Below are positions 1-7,822 of a DNA stretch of 43,339 nucleotides, piece by piece; within the stretch, counting starts at the first letter, position 1, and each line of letters begins with the position of its first letter. The notes beneath the pieces were generated by a model. The model saw nothing but the letters and a program-made list of their open reading frames with translations. It was not told the origin of the DNA and ran no database searches. A program made the translations under genes and the position numbers. Source of the DNA: an uncultured Anaerolineales bacterium (GTDB taxonomy: Bacteria; Chloroflexota; Anaerolineae; Anaerolineales; Villigracilaceae); assembly GCA_949319575.1 (NCBI GenBank), contig CASGHD010000183.1:1-43339 (forward strand), given 5' to 3'.

Positions 1-996
1 GGCGGATCAGAATCTAACGACTCGGCATTCAAGACCGCGCGTTACTATTGGAAGCGCAAAGGCAAGCCGACGAAATACAAAGTCATCGCGCGAAAAGGTT
101 CGTATCACGGCGTTACTCTCGCAACGACATTTGCCACCGGGCTTGAAAAATATCAAACGATGTTCGGTCCCGCAGTCGAAGGATTCGTTCACATCCCCGC
201 GCCGAATCCGTATCGCTTTGAAGGAGAAATGAAAGCGGGCGAGACAATCGGTCAAGCCGCCGCGCGAGCGCTCGAAGAAGCGATCTTACGCGAAGGCGCG
301 GACACGGTCGCCGCGTTCATCGCCGAACCCGTGATGGGAGTCGGCGGCGTGATCATTCCGCCCGATGATTATTTTCCGCTCGTGCGCGCGATTTGCAATA
401 AGCATGAAATCCTTTTTATTGCGGATGAAGTTATCACAGGCTTTGGTCGCACGGGGGAGTGGTTCGCGCTCACACATTGGAACGTGAAGCCCGATATTCT
501 CTCCTTCGCCAAAGCCATCACCAGCGGATACGCTCCACTCGGCGGCATCCAAATCTCAGACGAAATCCGCGAGACGATGGAGTCTGCGCCTGAACCCGAA
601 GCATGGATGCACGGCTATACCTATTCAGGTCATGCCATGGCGTGCGCGGTCGGCTTGAAGAATCTCGAAATCATGGAAGCAGAAAATTATCCCGCGCGCG
701 CGAAAGAACTCGGCAAACGTCTTCTCGACGGCTTGAACACGCTCAAAGAATTCGGCTTCGTCGGCGATGTGCGCGGATTGGGTCTGCTCTGCGCGGTGGA
801 AATTGTCTCGGATAAAAACGCCAAAACCGCCGACCCCGCGCAGGCGATGAAAATTTTCAAAGCCGCGCAAGAACGCGGACTTCGGACTCGACCCGTCGGC
901 AATTCGCTCGCCTTCGCGCCTCCGCTTGTTATTAATGAAGAAGAAGTGGATGAGATTGTGAAGAGGCTGGGCGCGGCGATGGACGCGGTGGCGTAG
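1..996 (+). CDS. Class III (omega-type) PLP aminotransferase, 5' truncated
   Basis: The frame is open from base 1, so the N-terminus lies outside the window; about 331 residues remain. Motifs of fold-type I, class III aminotransferases are visible: GGSESND at the left edge, then GSYHG, the PLP-ring aspartate region FIADEVITGFGRTGEWF, and the Schiff-base lysine in SFAKAITSGYAPLGG. The C-terminal small domain (DVRGLGLLCAVEI, then TRPVGNSLAFAPPL) is intact. The family moves amino groups between an amino acid or amine and a keto acid. The GSESND and YAPLGG signatures fit taurine/beta-alanine/putrescine-pyruvate types, but the substrate cannot be read from sequence. About 110 bp of repeat-like spacer separates it from moeA, with no terminator seen. 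Family call firm, substrate unknown. Confidence 0.9.
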   Translation, partial: GGSESNDSAFKTARYYWKRKGKPTKYKVIARKGSYHGVTLATTFATGLEKYQTMFGPAVEGFVHIPAPNPYRFEGEMKAGETIGQAAARALEEAILREGADTVAAFIAEPVMGVGGVIIPPDDYFPLVRAICNKHEILFIADEVITGFGRTGEWFALTHWNVKPDILSFAKAITSGYAPLGGIQISDEIRETMESAPEPEAWMHGYTYSGHAMACAVGLKNLEIMEAENYPARAKELGKRLLDGLNTLKEFGFVGDVRGLGLLCAVEIVSDKNAKTADPAQAMKIFKAAQERGLRTRPVGNSLAFAPPLVINEEEVDEIVKRLGAAMDAVA

Positions 997-1109
997 CGCT
1001 TATTGCGTATTGCGGATTGCATATTTCGTATCCCTGTGTCTACCTGTTTACTTGTTTCCTCCCATATTCCAACCAATCGTAAATCCAAAATCGTAAATCG
1101 TAAATCGCC
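997..1109. repeat. Repeat-derived spacer upstream of moeA
   Basis: This short spacer holds simple repeated words rather than a recognisable promoter: GCGTATTGCGGATTGC, then CTACCTGTTTACTTG, then a tandem AATCGTAAATCC / AATCGTAAATCG motif at 1075-1107 that runs to within three bases of the moeA ATG. Related words recur at 2018-2027 inside moeA and, inverted, at 40220-40243. No Shine-Dalgarno precedes the ATG at 1110. Confidence 0.6.
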
Positions 1110-3131
1110 ATGTCCATCTACCTCCACGATATTCCCCTCCCTCAAGCGCAGTCACGATTTCAGCAAGCCCTTGCAGAAGCGGATCTCTGGCGCTTGTTGG
1201 GCGTAGGAACTATTCCGCTTGACGAGAACGCATTGGGTCGCGTCACTGCCGAGCCGATCTGGGCGAAGGTTTCATCACCGCACTATCACGCCTCCGCCAT
1301 GGATGGGTTTGCGGTTCGGGCGGAAGAGACGAGTGAGGCGCAGCCGTCAAGTCCAATTCAGTTATCAGTGAACAGTGAACAGTCGCCAACGCAGGCGCAG
1401 TATGTCGACACGGGCGATCCCATGCCTGGGTGGGCGAATGCAGTCATCCCGATTGAAAATACGGAAGCGTTGGGTGAAACAGGACGAATAACGCCCGCCG
1501 TCCGCGGTCCATCGTCCATTCGGATTCGCGCTTCCGTCGCCCCGTGGAGTCACGTCCGCCCGTTGGGGGAGGATATTGTCGCCACTCAATTGGTGCTGCC
1601 CGCCGGACATGTCCTTCGTCCTGTAGATTTGGGCGCCATCGCCGCGGCGGGACATCACCAGATCAATGTTGCGCGGAAACCAAAAGTGGCGATCATTCCA
1701 ACCGGGACGGAGCTCGTCCCAATCGGCAGCCAACTCGAAGCGGGCGACATTCTCGAATACAACTCGCTTGTGCTCGCCGCGCAGATCAAGGATATGGGTG
1801 GCGAGGCGACGCGTTACCCGATCGTCAAAGATGATTTCGATTTGATTTGCGGTCAGGTTCTCGAAGCCGCGCAAACCCATGATTTAGTTCTGCTCAATGC
1901 GGGATCATCCGCCGGCGCGGAAGATTTCTCAGCCAGGGTTGTAGAAAAACTTGGAATACTTCTCGTTCACGGAGTCGCCGTTCGCCCCGGGCACCCCGTC
2001 ATTCTCGGTCTCGTCCATCGTAAATCGAACGAGGAGAGCGCTTCGTCGCTTCCGCTGGTCGCTCCTCGCAATGACACGATTCCGATCATTGGCGTCCCTG
2101 GTTATCCAGTCTCAGCGGTGTTAACGGTGGATATTTTCGTCGAACCCATCATCGCAAAGTGGCTGGGACGAAGGCAAAAAGAATTACCCATCGAAACAGC
2201 CACGTTCACGCGAAAACTCGTCTCACCGGCGGGCGACGATGATTTTGTGCGAGTTGTCGTTGGCAAAGTTGGCGGAAAACTCCTCGCCGCGCCGCTTTCG
2301 CGCGGGGCGGGCGTCATCACCTCGCTGGTTCAAGCAGACGGGCTCGCCCTCGTCCCAAGCGGCGCGCAGGGAATCGAAGCGGGCGAACCGATTCAAGTGC
2401 GGCTCTACCGAAGTAAATCCGAAATCGAACAGACGATTTTCTGCATAGGCTCGCACGACCTCACGCTCGATTTGCTCGCGCAGTTTTTATCTGAACATGA
2501 TCGCAGGCTGGTTTCCGCGAACGTCGGTTCACAAGGCGGATTAGTCGCATTACGGCGCGGCGAAGCCCATCTCGCGGGGTCGCACTTGCTCGACCCCCAA
2601 TCGGGCGAATATAACATTTCATCTATTCGCCGATACATGCCCGGCATTCCGGTCAAAGTGGTTGCATTGGTCGGGCGCGAGCAGGGGTTGATCGTGAAGA
2701 AGGGAAACCCCAAGGGGATTATAGATTTGAGAAGCCTGACCAATTCACAGGTCAGGTTTGCGAATCGTCAACGCGGCGCCGGTACACGCGTCCTATTGGA
2801 TTATCATTTGAATTCAATGACAATACCGCCCGAATCTATTGTTGGCTATCAACAGGAAGAGTATACTCATCTTGCTGTTGCGGCTTCTGTGGCATCGGAT
2901 CGCGCCGATTGCGGACTTGGAATCGCCGCCGCCGCCCAGGCGTTGGATTTGGATTTTATTCCGCTGTTTCAAGAACGCTACGATTTGGTGATCCCGAAAC
3001 AGTTTGCAGACGACGACTTGCTCTCGCCTCTGTTCGGACTTGTGGCTGATTCGCCTTTTCGTGAAGCTGTTTCGCGCCTGACAGGATACGACGTGTCGGC
3101 GATGGGCGCAATAATTTTGGAGGATGAATGA
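1110..3131 (+). CDS. moeA: MoeA-type molybdopterin molybdenumtransferase fused to a C-terminal PBP-like domain
   Basis: This 673-residue protein has two parts. Residues about 1-435 are MoeA, which inserts molybdate into adenylylated molybdopterin: HASAMDGFAVRAEE near the start, SHVRPLGEDI, GTELVPIG, the MoCF-fold stretch NAGSSAGAEDF, HGVAVRPGHPVILG and GVPGYPVSA. Residues about 440-673 match the PBP-like domain (PF12727 type) that follows MoeA in many bacteria and archaea and is thought to sense a ligand, perhaps molybdate or tungstate. Two segments look like insertions: residues about 81-93, encoded by a copy of the CAGTTATCAGTGAACAG repeat, and about 301-323, encoded by a copy of the palindromic genomic repeat; both keep frame. 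Its stop overlaps the next start (ATGA). No Shine-Dalgarno is seen before the ATG. Domain call firm; effect of the insertions unknown. Confidence 0.9.
   Translation: MSIYLHDIPLPQAQSRFQQALAEADLWRLLGVGTIPLDENALGRVTAEPIWAKVSSPHYHASAMDGFAVRAEETSEAQPSSPIQLSVNSEQSPTQAQYVDTGDPMPGWANAVIPIENTEALGETGRITPAVRGPSSIRIRASVAPWSHVRPLGEDIVATQLVLPAGHVLRPVDLGAIAAAGHHQINVARKPKVAIIPTGTELVPIGSQLEAGDILEYNSLVLAAQIKDMGGEATRYPIVKDDFDLICGQVLEAAQTHDLVLLNAGSSAGAEDFSARVVEKLGILLVHGVAVRPGHPVILGLVHRKSNEESASSLPLVAPRNDTIPIIGVPGYPVSAVLTVDIFVEPIIAKWLGRRQKELPIETATFTRKLVSPAGDDDFVRVVVGKVGGKLLAAPLSRGAGVITSLVQADGLALVPSGAQGIEAGEPIQVRLYRSKSEIEQTIFCIGSHDLTLDLLAQFLSEHDRRLVSANVGSQGGLVALRRGEAHLAGSHLLDPQSGEYNISSIRRYMPGIPVKVVALVGREQGLIVKKGNPKGIIDLRSLTNSQVRFANRQRGAGTRVLLDYHLNSMTIPPESIVGYQQEEYTHLAVAASVASDRADCGLGIAAAAQALDLDFIPLFQERYDLVIPKQFADDDLLSPLFGLVADSPFREAVSRLTGYDVSAMGAIILEDE
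1359..1383 (+). repeat. CAGTTATCAGTGAACAG repeat copy inside moeA
   Basis: A 17-bp word beginning CAGTTATCAG is identical to 40169-40185, beside the tRNA-Leu gene. Here it is followed by a second TGAACAGT unit. It is translated in the moeA frame as part of a hydrophilic loop (about residues 84-92, QLSVNSEQS) before the conserved YVDTGDPMP stretch. Confidence 0.75.
2011..2078 (+). repeat. Dispersed palindromic repeat inserted in frame in moeA
   Basis: The stretch contains CATCGTAAATCGAACG followed by a palindromic unit with GAGAGCGCTTCGTCGCTTC and GCTCCTCGCAATGACA. The latter is the reverse complement of the end sequence TGTCGTTGCGAGGAGC of the copy at 43150-43255, apart from one base. It encodes about residues 301-323 of MoeA, between conserved HPVILG and GVPGYPVSA, where ordinary MoeA proteins have a short loop. 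Confidence 0.8.
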
Positions 3132-3496
3132 CCGAAGCGCTTGTTGTGGATGATAATCGTCAGACTGCCGATGCCCTGCATCAAATGTTGGACGTGCTGG
3201 GCGTGAAAGCGCGCGTGGCATATGGCTCCAGCGCGGCGATCTCGATTCTGGGAAGCGGCTTTACCCCGAATTTGATCTGCCTCGATGTGAACATGCCTGG
3301 TATCGACGGCGTGGAAATCCTTCTCTACCTGCGGCGCGAGCCTCGCCTGATCGCTGTGCCGGTCATTGTTATCACCTCCGATGATCAACCGGAAACGCGG
3401 CGCAAAGTGATGAGCGCCGGCGCGACTGAATTAATAATCAAGCCAGCCACCATCGACGCGCTGGAACAGGCGTTGAAAAAAGCGAATATGGTGTAG
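3128..3496 (+). CDS. Single-domain response regulator receiver (CheY-like)
   Basis: The 122 residues form a bare receiver domain with no output domain. The acidic pocket is VDDN near the start, the phosphoacceptor aspartate lies in CLDVNMPGIDG, a conserved Thr/Ser is in VITSDDQ, and the switch lysine is in IIKPATI. Such proteins relay phosphoryl groups from histidine kinases and act by protein contact. The start codon overlaps the moeA stop (ATGA), so the two are probably translationally coupled; an intrinsic terminator follows directly. No kinase lies in the window, so its partner is unknown. The link with MoeA-PBP suggests, but does not show, a role in molybdate or redox signalling. Confidence 0.9.
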   Translation: MTEALVVDDNRQTADALHQMLDVLGVKARVAYGSSAAISILGSGFTPNLICLDVNMPGIDGVEILLYLRREPRLIAVPVIVITSDDQPETRRKVMSAGATELIIKPATIDALEQALKKANMV

Positions 3497-3498
3497 TG

Positions 3499-3527
3499 AA
3501 AAAACGCGCGCGAGCGCGTTTTTTTTT
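3499..3527 (+). terminator. Intrinsic terminator after the moeA-receiver pair
   Basis: An 11-bp perfect stem (AAAAAACGCGC at 3499-3509 with its complement at 3514-3524), a GCGA loop and a run of nine Ts. It starts three bases after the receiver stop codon. Its A-rich left arm could also let it work on the other strand. Confidence 0.9.
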
Positions 3528-3695
3528 ATTTGCCTCGAATGCGAACAGGCGCCTCTCACAACGTAAAACTCTCTACCGCAGATGAGGGGTTTTTACCGCC
3601 ATGCGACACATGCTAAGAAACTGTTTCTTAACTTCTTCTTTTCGACACGAACGCCACGGATTTCACTAATTTTCAGTAACTCCTCAGCCTGGGAA

Positions 3696-3839
3696 CATGT
3701 CGCTGCGAGGCGCTCTTGGTTTTGCTGAAGCAGTCCCCCAACGCCGGGAGATTGCTTCCCTTCGACAGGCTCAGGACAGGCGTCGGGACCCCGAAAAAAC
3801 ATCGGGGCAGGCGAGCAAGAGCCTCCTCGCAACGACATG
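3696..3839. repeat. Long palindromic dispersed repeat (TCGTTGCGAGG family)
   Basis: The ends are inverted: CATGTCGCTGCGAGG on the left and CCTCGCAACGACATG on the right, both continuing into CGCTCTTG / CAAGAG. Inside are GAAGCAGT..GGGAGATTGCTTCC words and a nested CCCTTCGACAGGCTCAGGACAGGCG unit. Related copies lie at 2028-2076, 39963-40063, 40281-40368 and 43150-43255. There is no ORF or transposase signal. The rest of the 3528-4109 spacer has short low-complexity words and no gene I can support. Confidence 0.85.
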
Positions 3840-4074
3840 CCTGAGTAGTTACAATTTTCACGGAAAAGAGCTTTAAAAAGTTGTCTTTTTCCGCGTGCTC
3901 CGCGAGATCCGTGTACAAAAGAACCAGGCTTCAGACTTTAAGAAGCGCTCTCTCAGGCCGCCAAATTAAAAAGGTTTTCTTTGCGGTCTTCGCGGCGCAA
4001 ATGCGCGTTAATGAGACGCAAAATAAATTTTGCGGCGCTGTGGATCATTTATTCCTGTTTGTTTGTTCAACGGG

Positions 4075-4080
4075 TATAAT
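4075..4080 (+). promoter_or_regulatory. Candidate -10 element for the peroxiredoxin gene
   Basis: A perfect TATAAT lies 30 bases before the peroxiredoxin ATG. The -35 region at the expected distance is poor (TTCCTG), so only the -10 is well supported. Confidence 0.45.
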
Positions 4081-4109
4081 GGGGAAAATTTTTTTGGATA
4101 AACTTCCCA

Positions 4110-4568
4110 ATGCCCATCTCCGCTGGAATCCCCGCCCCCGATTTTGAATTGCGCGACGATACAAATATCGCAAGAAAACTGTCTGAGTACCGCGGCAGGA
4201 ATGTCGTGTTGTATTTTTATCCCGCCGACGATACGCCCGGCTGCACAAAGGAAGCCTGCAATTTCCGCGATGATTATTCCGCCTATGAGCAGGCGGGTAT
4301 TGCGATTCTCGGCGTCAGCCCGGACGCGGTGGAATCGCATGTAAAATTCAAGAAGAAATTCATGCTCCCATTCCCGTTATTGGCGGATGAAGGACATCGA
4401 GTGTGCGACCTCTATCAGGTTTGGGGGCCGAAGAAGTTTTTAGGAAAATCCTATGAAGGCGTTTTGCGGACAACTTTTTTGATCGACGGTAACGGAATGA
4501 TCGTAAAGGTGTTTGAGCAGGTGCGCCCGGCTCAACACAGCGCGGAGGTTCTTGCGGCGTTGGCATAG
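4110..4568 (+). CDS. bcp: Thioredoxin-dependent thiol peroxidase, Bcp/PrxQ type
   Basis: The 152 residues match the usual length of the Bcp/PrxQ peroxiredoxin family, which reduces peroxides with thioredoxin as electron donor. The peroxidatic Cys45 sits in YPADDTPGCTKEAC and the resolving Cys50 is five residues on, the atypical 2-Cys pattern of PrxQ. The domain ends with LRTTFLIDGNG, also typical. The ATG lacks a clear Shine-Dalgarno; a TATAAT lies just upstream, so the leader would be short. It stands alone between a repeat-rich spacer and the oxidase cluster, where a peroxidase would be useful, though there is no sign of cotranscription. Confidence 0.93.
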   Translation: MPISAGIPAPDFELRDDTNIARKLSEYRGRNVVLYFYPADDTPGCTKEACNFRDDYSAYEQAGIAILGVSPDAVESHVKFKKKFMLPFPLLADEGHRVCDLYQVWGPKKFLGKSYEGVLRTTFLIDGNGMIVKVFEQVRPAQHSAEVLAALA

Positions 4569-4665
4569 TCGTCCGCTGTCGAATCAACTGTCCCTGAGGA
4601 GGAAGCGAAGGCGTCTCCTTGTGAAATTTGTGACAATCTGCGAATTATGATAAACTTAGGCGGCT

Positions 4666-4698
4666 TCTGATCGAGGGTTTCGCCCTCATCAGATTTTT
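4666..4698 (+). terminator. Hairpin with T-run directly upstream of coxB
   Basis: TCTGAT and GAGGG (4666-4677, one bulged C) pair with CCCTCATCAGA (4683-4693) and five Ts follow. The hairpin ends only six bases before the coxB Shine-Dalgarno. It may end transcription from the peroxiredoxin gene, or act as a leader attenuator of the oxidase cluster; a TATGAT at 4646-4651 could be a -10 that places it in the coxB leader. Confidence 0.65.
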
Positions 4699-4714
4699 GT
4701 TTCAGGAGAAGAGT

Positions 4715-5734
4715 ATGCGACATTTCATCGTTGTGGGAATATTAACCATTCTTGCTTCGGTCCTGTTGTACATGGGGCTGAGCGCGGCGCACCTGATGCC
4801 CGTAGCGGCAAGCGCGCAGGCAGTTCCGATCGATTGGATGTGGAATCTGATCTTGATCGTGATGTCATTTTTCTTTTCGCTCATTGTGGTGCCGATGGGG
4901 TACAGCCTGGTGGTGTTCCGCCGCCGGCGCGGCGAGACCGGCGATGGCGCTCACTTTGAGGGGAATACGACCCTTGAGTTGCTTTGGACGGCGATCCCGT
5001 TGTTGATCGTTGTTTCGTTCTCAGTGATCGGCGCGCGAAATTTGGCGCAAACACTGGCGCGCAACCCACAGGCTCCGGTCATCAAAGTGACGGGGCTTCA
5101 ATGGTCATGGAGGTTTGAGTACCCCGCCGATTCTGCTACCGGTTTGGTTGTGGTTTCCGATCAGTTGCACATACCCGTGGGGGAGCAGGTGTTATTGCGG
5201 ATGACCTCTTCGGATGTGATCCATTCTTTCTGGGTTCCCGAGTTTCGCGTCAAACAAGACCTTGTCCCAGGGCGATTTACTGAATTGACCATCACTCCCA
5301 CCGAGGAGGGAAGTTATAAGGTTCGTTGCGCTGAGTTATGCGGCACAAAGCACTATTCCATGGAAAACCCGGTCATTATTCAATCGCAGGCAGATTATGA
5401 CGCTTGGTTCGCGGGAGAGTTGGAAAAAGCAAAACTTGCTTCCTCTTCGCCTGAGGGATTTGGGCAACTGCTCGTCCAACAAAACGGTTGCGCGGCTTGC
5501 CATTCGATCACTGGCGGCACATTGGTTGGCCCCACCTGGTTGGGGTTGTCTGGTTCGCCAGTTGAACTTTCTGATGGAACCACTGTGAATGCCGATGACG
5601 CATACCTTACCGAGTCGATCAGCAACCCACAAGCGAAAATTGTGAAGGGTTTTGAATCGGTCCAGATGGTTCAATACACATTCACTCCCGACGAACTCTC
5701 GGCAATCGTCGCGTATATCAAAACGATCAAGTAG
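4715..5734 (+). CDS. coxB: Cytochrome c oxidase subunit II with fused cytochrome c domain (caa3 type)
   Basis: This 339-residue protein carries the CuA site and a covalent heme c. An N-terminal hydrophobic segment (about 4-24) is followed by the two subunit II helices (about 42-66 and 88-106). The cupredoxin domain has CuA ligands His170, Cys205, Cys209, His213 and Met216 (CAELCGTKHYSM). The C-terminal domain has the heme c motif CAACH (Cys259-His263) and a likely Met318 axial ligand in SVQMVQY. The ATG at 4715 is chosen over an upstream in-frame TTG because AGGAG lies six bases before it. It donates electrons to subunit I on the outer membrane face and opens the caa3 cluster, 14 bases ahead of coxA. 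Confidence 0.96.
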   Translation: MRHFIVVGILTILASVLLYMGLSAAHLMPVAASAQAVPIDWMWNLILIVMSFFFSLIVVPMGYSLVVFRRRRGETGDGAHFEGNTTLELLWTAIPLLIVVSFSVIGARNLAQTLARNPQAPVIKVTGLQWSWRFEYPADSATGLVVVSDQLHIPVGEQVLLRMTSSDVIHSFWVPEFRVKQDLVPGRFTELTITPTEEGSYKVRCAELCGTKHYSMENPVIIQSQADYDAWFAGELEKAKLASSSPEGFGQLLVQQNGCAACHSITGGTLVGPTWLGLSGSPVELSDGTTVNADDAYLTESISNPQAKIVKGFESVQMVQYTFTPDELSAIVAYIKTIK

Positions 5735-5748
5735 GCGGCGGAGGTTTC

Positions 5749-7800
5749 ATGAAAAATAACACTTTGGGTAGGGCATTTCTGTTTCTCGTGATTGCGGGCG
5801 CGATCGGGTATGGTCTCGGGCTTGGTATCGATTTTGCGATCCGGGGCGGGCTGAAATTCACGGCTTCCGTGCCTTCCGCATTCGCATTGCTGTTCGGCTT
5901 TACGGCGTTCTTCTTTGGTTTGTATGGCTATCGCGGCATCACGCGCGGTTTGGTCTTTCAAGTCGTTGGGACGATTATCGGCGCGGCGTTGGTAACCGGT
6001 ATCCGCGCGTTGCTGAAGCGGGAAATCATCAGCCCTTTCCTGTTCACTGAACCGGCATGGGTGTTCGGCGCGCTGGTGGGCGTGGTTTCTTTCTTCTTCG
6101 GTGTTGGCGTTATGACCGACTGGGTAAAGTGGGCGCGGGGAATCGACACGCCCGACCATCATGAGGATGAGCCCGGTTGGCAAAAGTACTTTGGCGTGTC
6201 CCTTGACCACAAAGTGATCGGCATTCAATATACCGTCACAGCCTTGTTCCTCCTCGCGGTCGGCGGCACTTTCGCGCTGATCTTCCGCACAGAACTTGCC
6301 GCATCGGGCTTGGATTTTCTCACCCTCGACCTCGATGTTTTCAACCAGAATGGTCCGCAGTTGTACAACACGCTCATGTCGCTGCACGGCATGATCATGA
6401 TCGTTTCGATCCTGCTCGGCATCTCGGGCATCATGAACTATGTCGTTCCGCTGTTGGTGGGCGCGCACGATATGGCATTCCCGCGCATGAATGCCTTCGC
6501 TTTTTGGGTGGCTGTGCCGGCTTCCGTGTTGCTGTTGCTTGCGCTACTCCTCGGCGGATTTGATACCGGCTGGACTGGGTACCCGCCGCTTTCCTCGCGC
6601 GCCCCGCTGGGTGTGCAAATGTTCTTCCTCGGCGTGTTCACGGCCGGCTGGTCGTCCATCCTCGGCGCGTTAAACGTAATTGCCACGGTCGTCCGCATGC
6701 GCGCGAAAGGCATGACTGCGATGCGAATGCCGATCCTCGTGTGGGCGTCTGTCGCCACATCCATCATCGCCTTAACTGCCACGCAGTTGATCGGTCTTTC
6801 ATTCCAGTTGGTGATGTTCCAGCGCCTGTTCGGGATGGGCTTCTTCGATCCCTCGAAAGGCGGCAACCCGGTTCTCTTCCAACATTTATTCTGGTTTTAC
6901 TCCCACCCTGCGGTATACGTGTTCGTGCTCCCCGGCTTGGGCGTGATCTCTGAACTCCTGCCGGTATTTGTCCGCAAGCCGTTATTTGGTTATCGCTGGG
7001 TTGCGATGTCCTCGCTGGGCATTGCCCTGGTCGGTTTTGTCGTGTGGGCGCATCACATGTTCACCTCGGGCATGAACGAATACTTGCGCGTGCCGTTCAT
7101 GTACAGCACCATGCTGGTGGCGGTGCCGACAGGCGTGAAGTTCTTCTCGTGGGTGGCAACCATGTGGGGCGGCAAGATCGAGACGCCAACCCCGATGTTG
7201 TTCGTCCTCGGCTCGATTGTTGTCTTTTTGCTGGGCGGTGTCACGGGTCCCCCAAACGCGATGGTCGCGCTCGACCTTCACCTGCACGATACCTACTGGG
7301 TTGTTGGGCACTTCCACGATACGATTTTCGGCGGATTCGTCTTCCCGTTCTTTGCCGCCATATATTATTGGTTCCCCAAAGCCACTGGCCGGAAAATGAA
7401 CGAGTTCTGGGGCAAAGTGCACTTCTGGTTGATGACGCCCTCGTTCTTTGCGCTAACGCTTGGCATGATGTTCATCGGTTTGCGCGGCATGCGCCGACGT
7501 ATCGTCGATTACGATCCGACCCTCGGGTTTGATGGGGCGCATTTGTTCCTGACCGTCTGCGCCTTCCTGATCGCCATCTCGATCCTGATCTTCTTCATCA
7601 ACTTCTTCCGCAGCATCAAGCATGGCGAACCCGCCACCGGAAACGCGTGGAATTCACGCTCGCCGGAATGGCAGGTTCCTTCGCCGATGCCAGCGCACAA
7701 TTACGAAGTTCCATTCGAAGTGGTTGGCGAACCGTATGATTACGGCTTGCCCGGTTCGAAATTTGTTGAATTCGCGGCAAAAAAAGCCGGGACACATTAA
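5749..7800 (+). CDS. coxA: Cytochrome c oxidase subunit I, A2-type heme-copper oxidase
   Basis: This 683-residue membrane protein holds the heme a / heme a3-CuB centre that reduces O2 and pumps protons. Ligands visible: His213 (SLHGM), His386 with Tyr390 (YSHPAVY), His435-His436 (WAHHMF), His521 and His523 (GHFHD). The D-channel glutamate of A1 enzymes (HPEVY) is absent; Tyr384-Ser385 in YSHPAVY is the A2-subfamily replacement known from Thermus and Rhodothermus caa3 oxidases. About 140 extra N-terminal residues form roughly three further hydrophobic segments and a DTPDHHEDEPGW linker before the usual start of the subunit I fold. GGAGG precedes the ATG by five bases. Confidence 0.97.
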   Translation: MKNNTLGRAFLFLVIAGAIGYGLGLGIDFAIRGGLKFTASVPSAFALLFGFTAFFFGLYGYRGITRGLVFQVVGTIIGAALVTGIRALLKREIISPFLFTEPAWVFGALVGVVSFFFGVGVMTDWVKWARGIDTPDHHEDEPGWQKYFGVSLDHKVIGIQYTVTALFLLAVGGTFALIFRTELAASGLDFLTLDLDVFNQNGPQLYNTLMSLHGMIMIVSILLGISGIMNYVVPLLVGAHDMAFPRMNAFAFWVAVPASVLLLLALLLGGFDTGWTGYPPLSSRAPLGVQMFFLGVFTAGWSSILGALNVIATVVRMRAKGMTAMRMPILVWASVATSIIALTATQLIGLSFQLVMFQRLFGMGFFDPSKGGNPVLFQHLFWFYSHPAVYVFVLPGLGVISELLPVFVRKPLFGYRWVAMSSLGIALVGFVVWAHHMFTSGMNEYLRVPFMYSTMLVAVPTGVKFFSWVATMWGGKIETPTPMLFVLGSIVVFLLGGVTGPPNAMVALDLHLHDTYWVVGHFHDTIFGGFVFPFFAAIYYWFPKATGRKMNEFWGKVHFWLMTPSFFALTLGMMFIGLRGMRRRIVDYDPTLGFDGAHLFLTVCAFLIAISILIFFINFFRSIKHGEPATGNAWNSRSPEWQVPSPMPAHNYEVPFEVVGEPYDYGLPGSKFVEFAAKKAGTH

Positions 7801-7822
7801 CTTAAAGGGCAGGTAGCCGTTC

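Noticed and set aside
3696..3839. Insertion sequence or MITE with transposase
   Set aside because: No transposase gene in the window and no clear target-site duplication; kept as a dispersed palindrome.
3881..4147. 88-residue frame before the peroxiredoxin gene
   Set aside because: It runs through repeat-rich DNA, overlaps the peroxiredoxin start and has no domain-like composition.
4697..4714. TTG start giving a six-residue longer CoxB
   Set aside because: The AGGAG ribosome site lies within those codons and fits the ATG at 4715.
5671..6468. 265-residue frame antisense to coxA
   Set aside because: It mirrors a highly conserved gene; its His/Arg/Glu-rich composition is typical of an antisense shadow.
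6883..6940. Inactive subunit I because HPEVY reads HPAVY
   Set aside because: The YSHPAVY motif is the known A2-type replacement and all heme and copper ligands are present.
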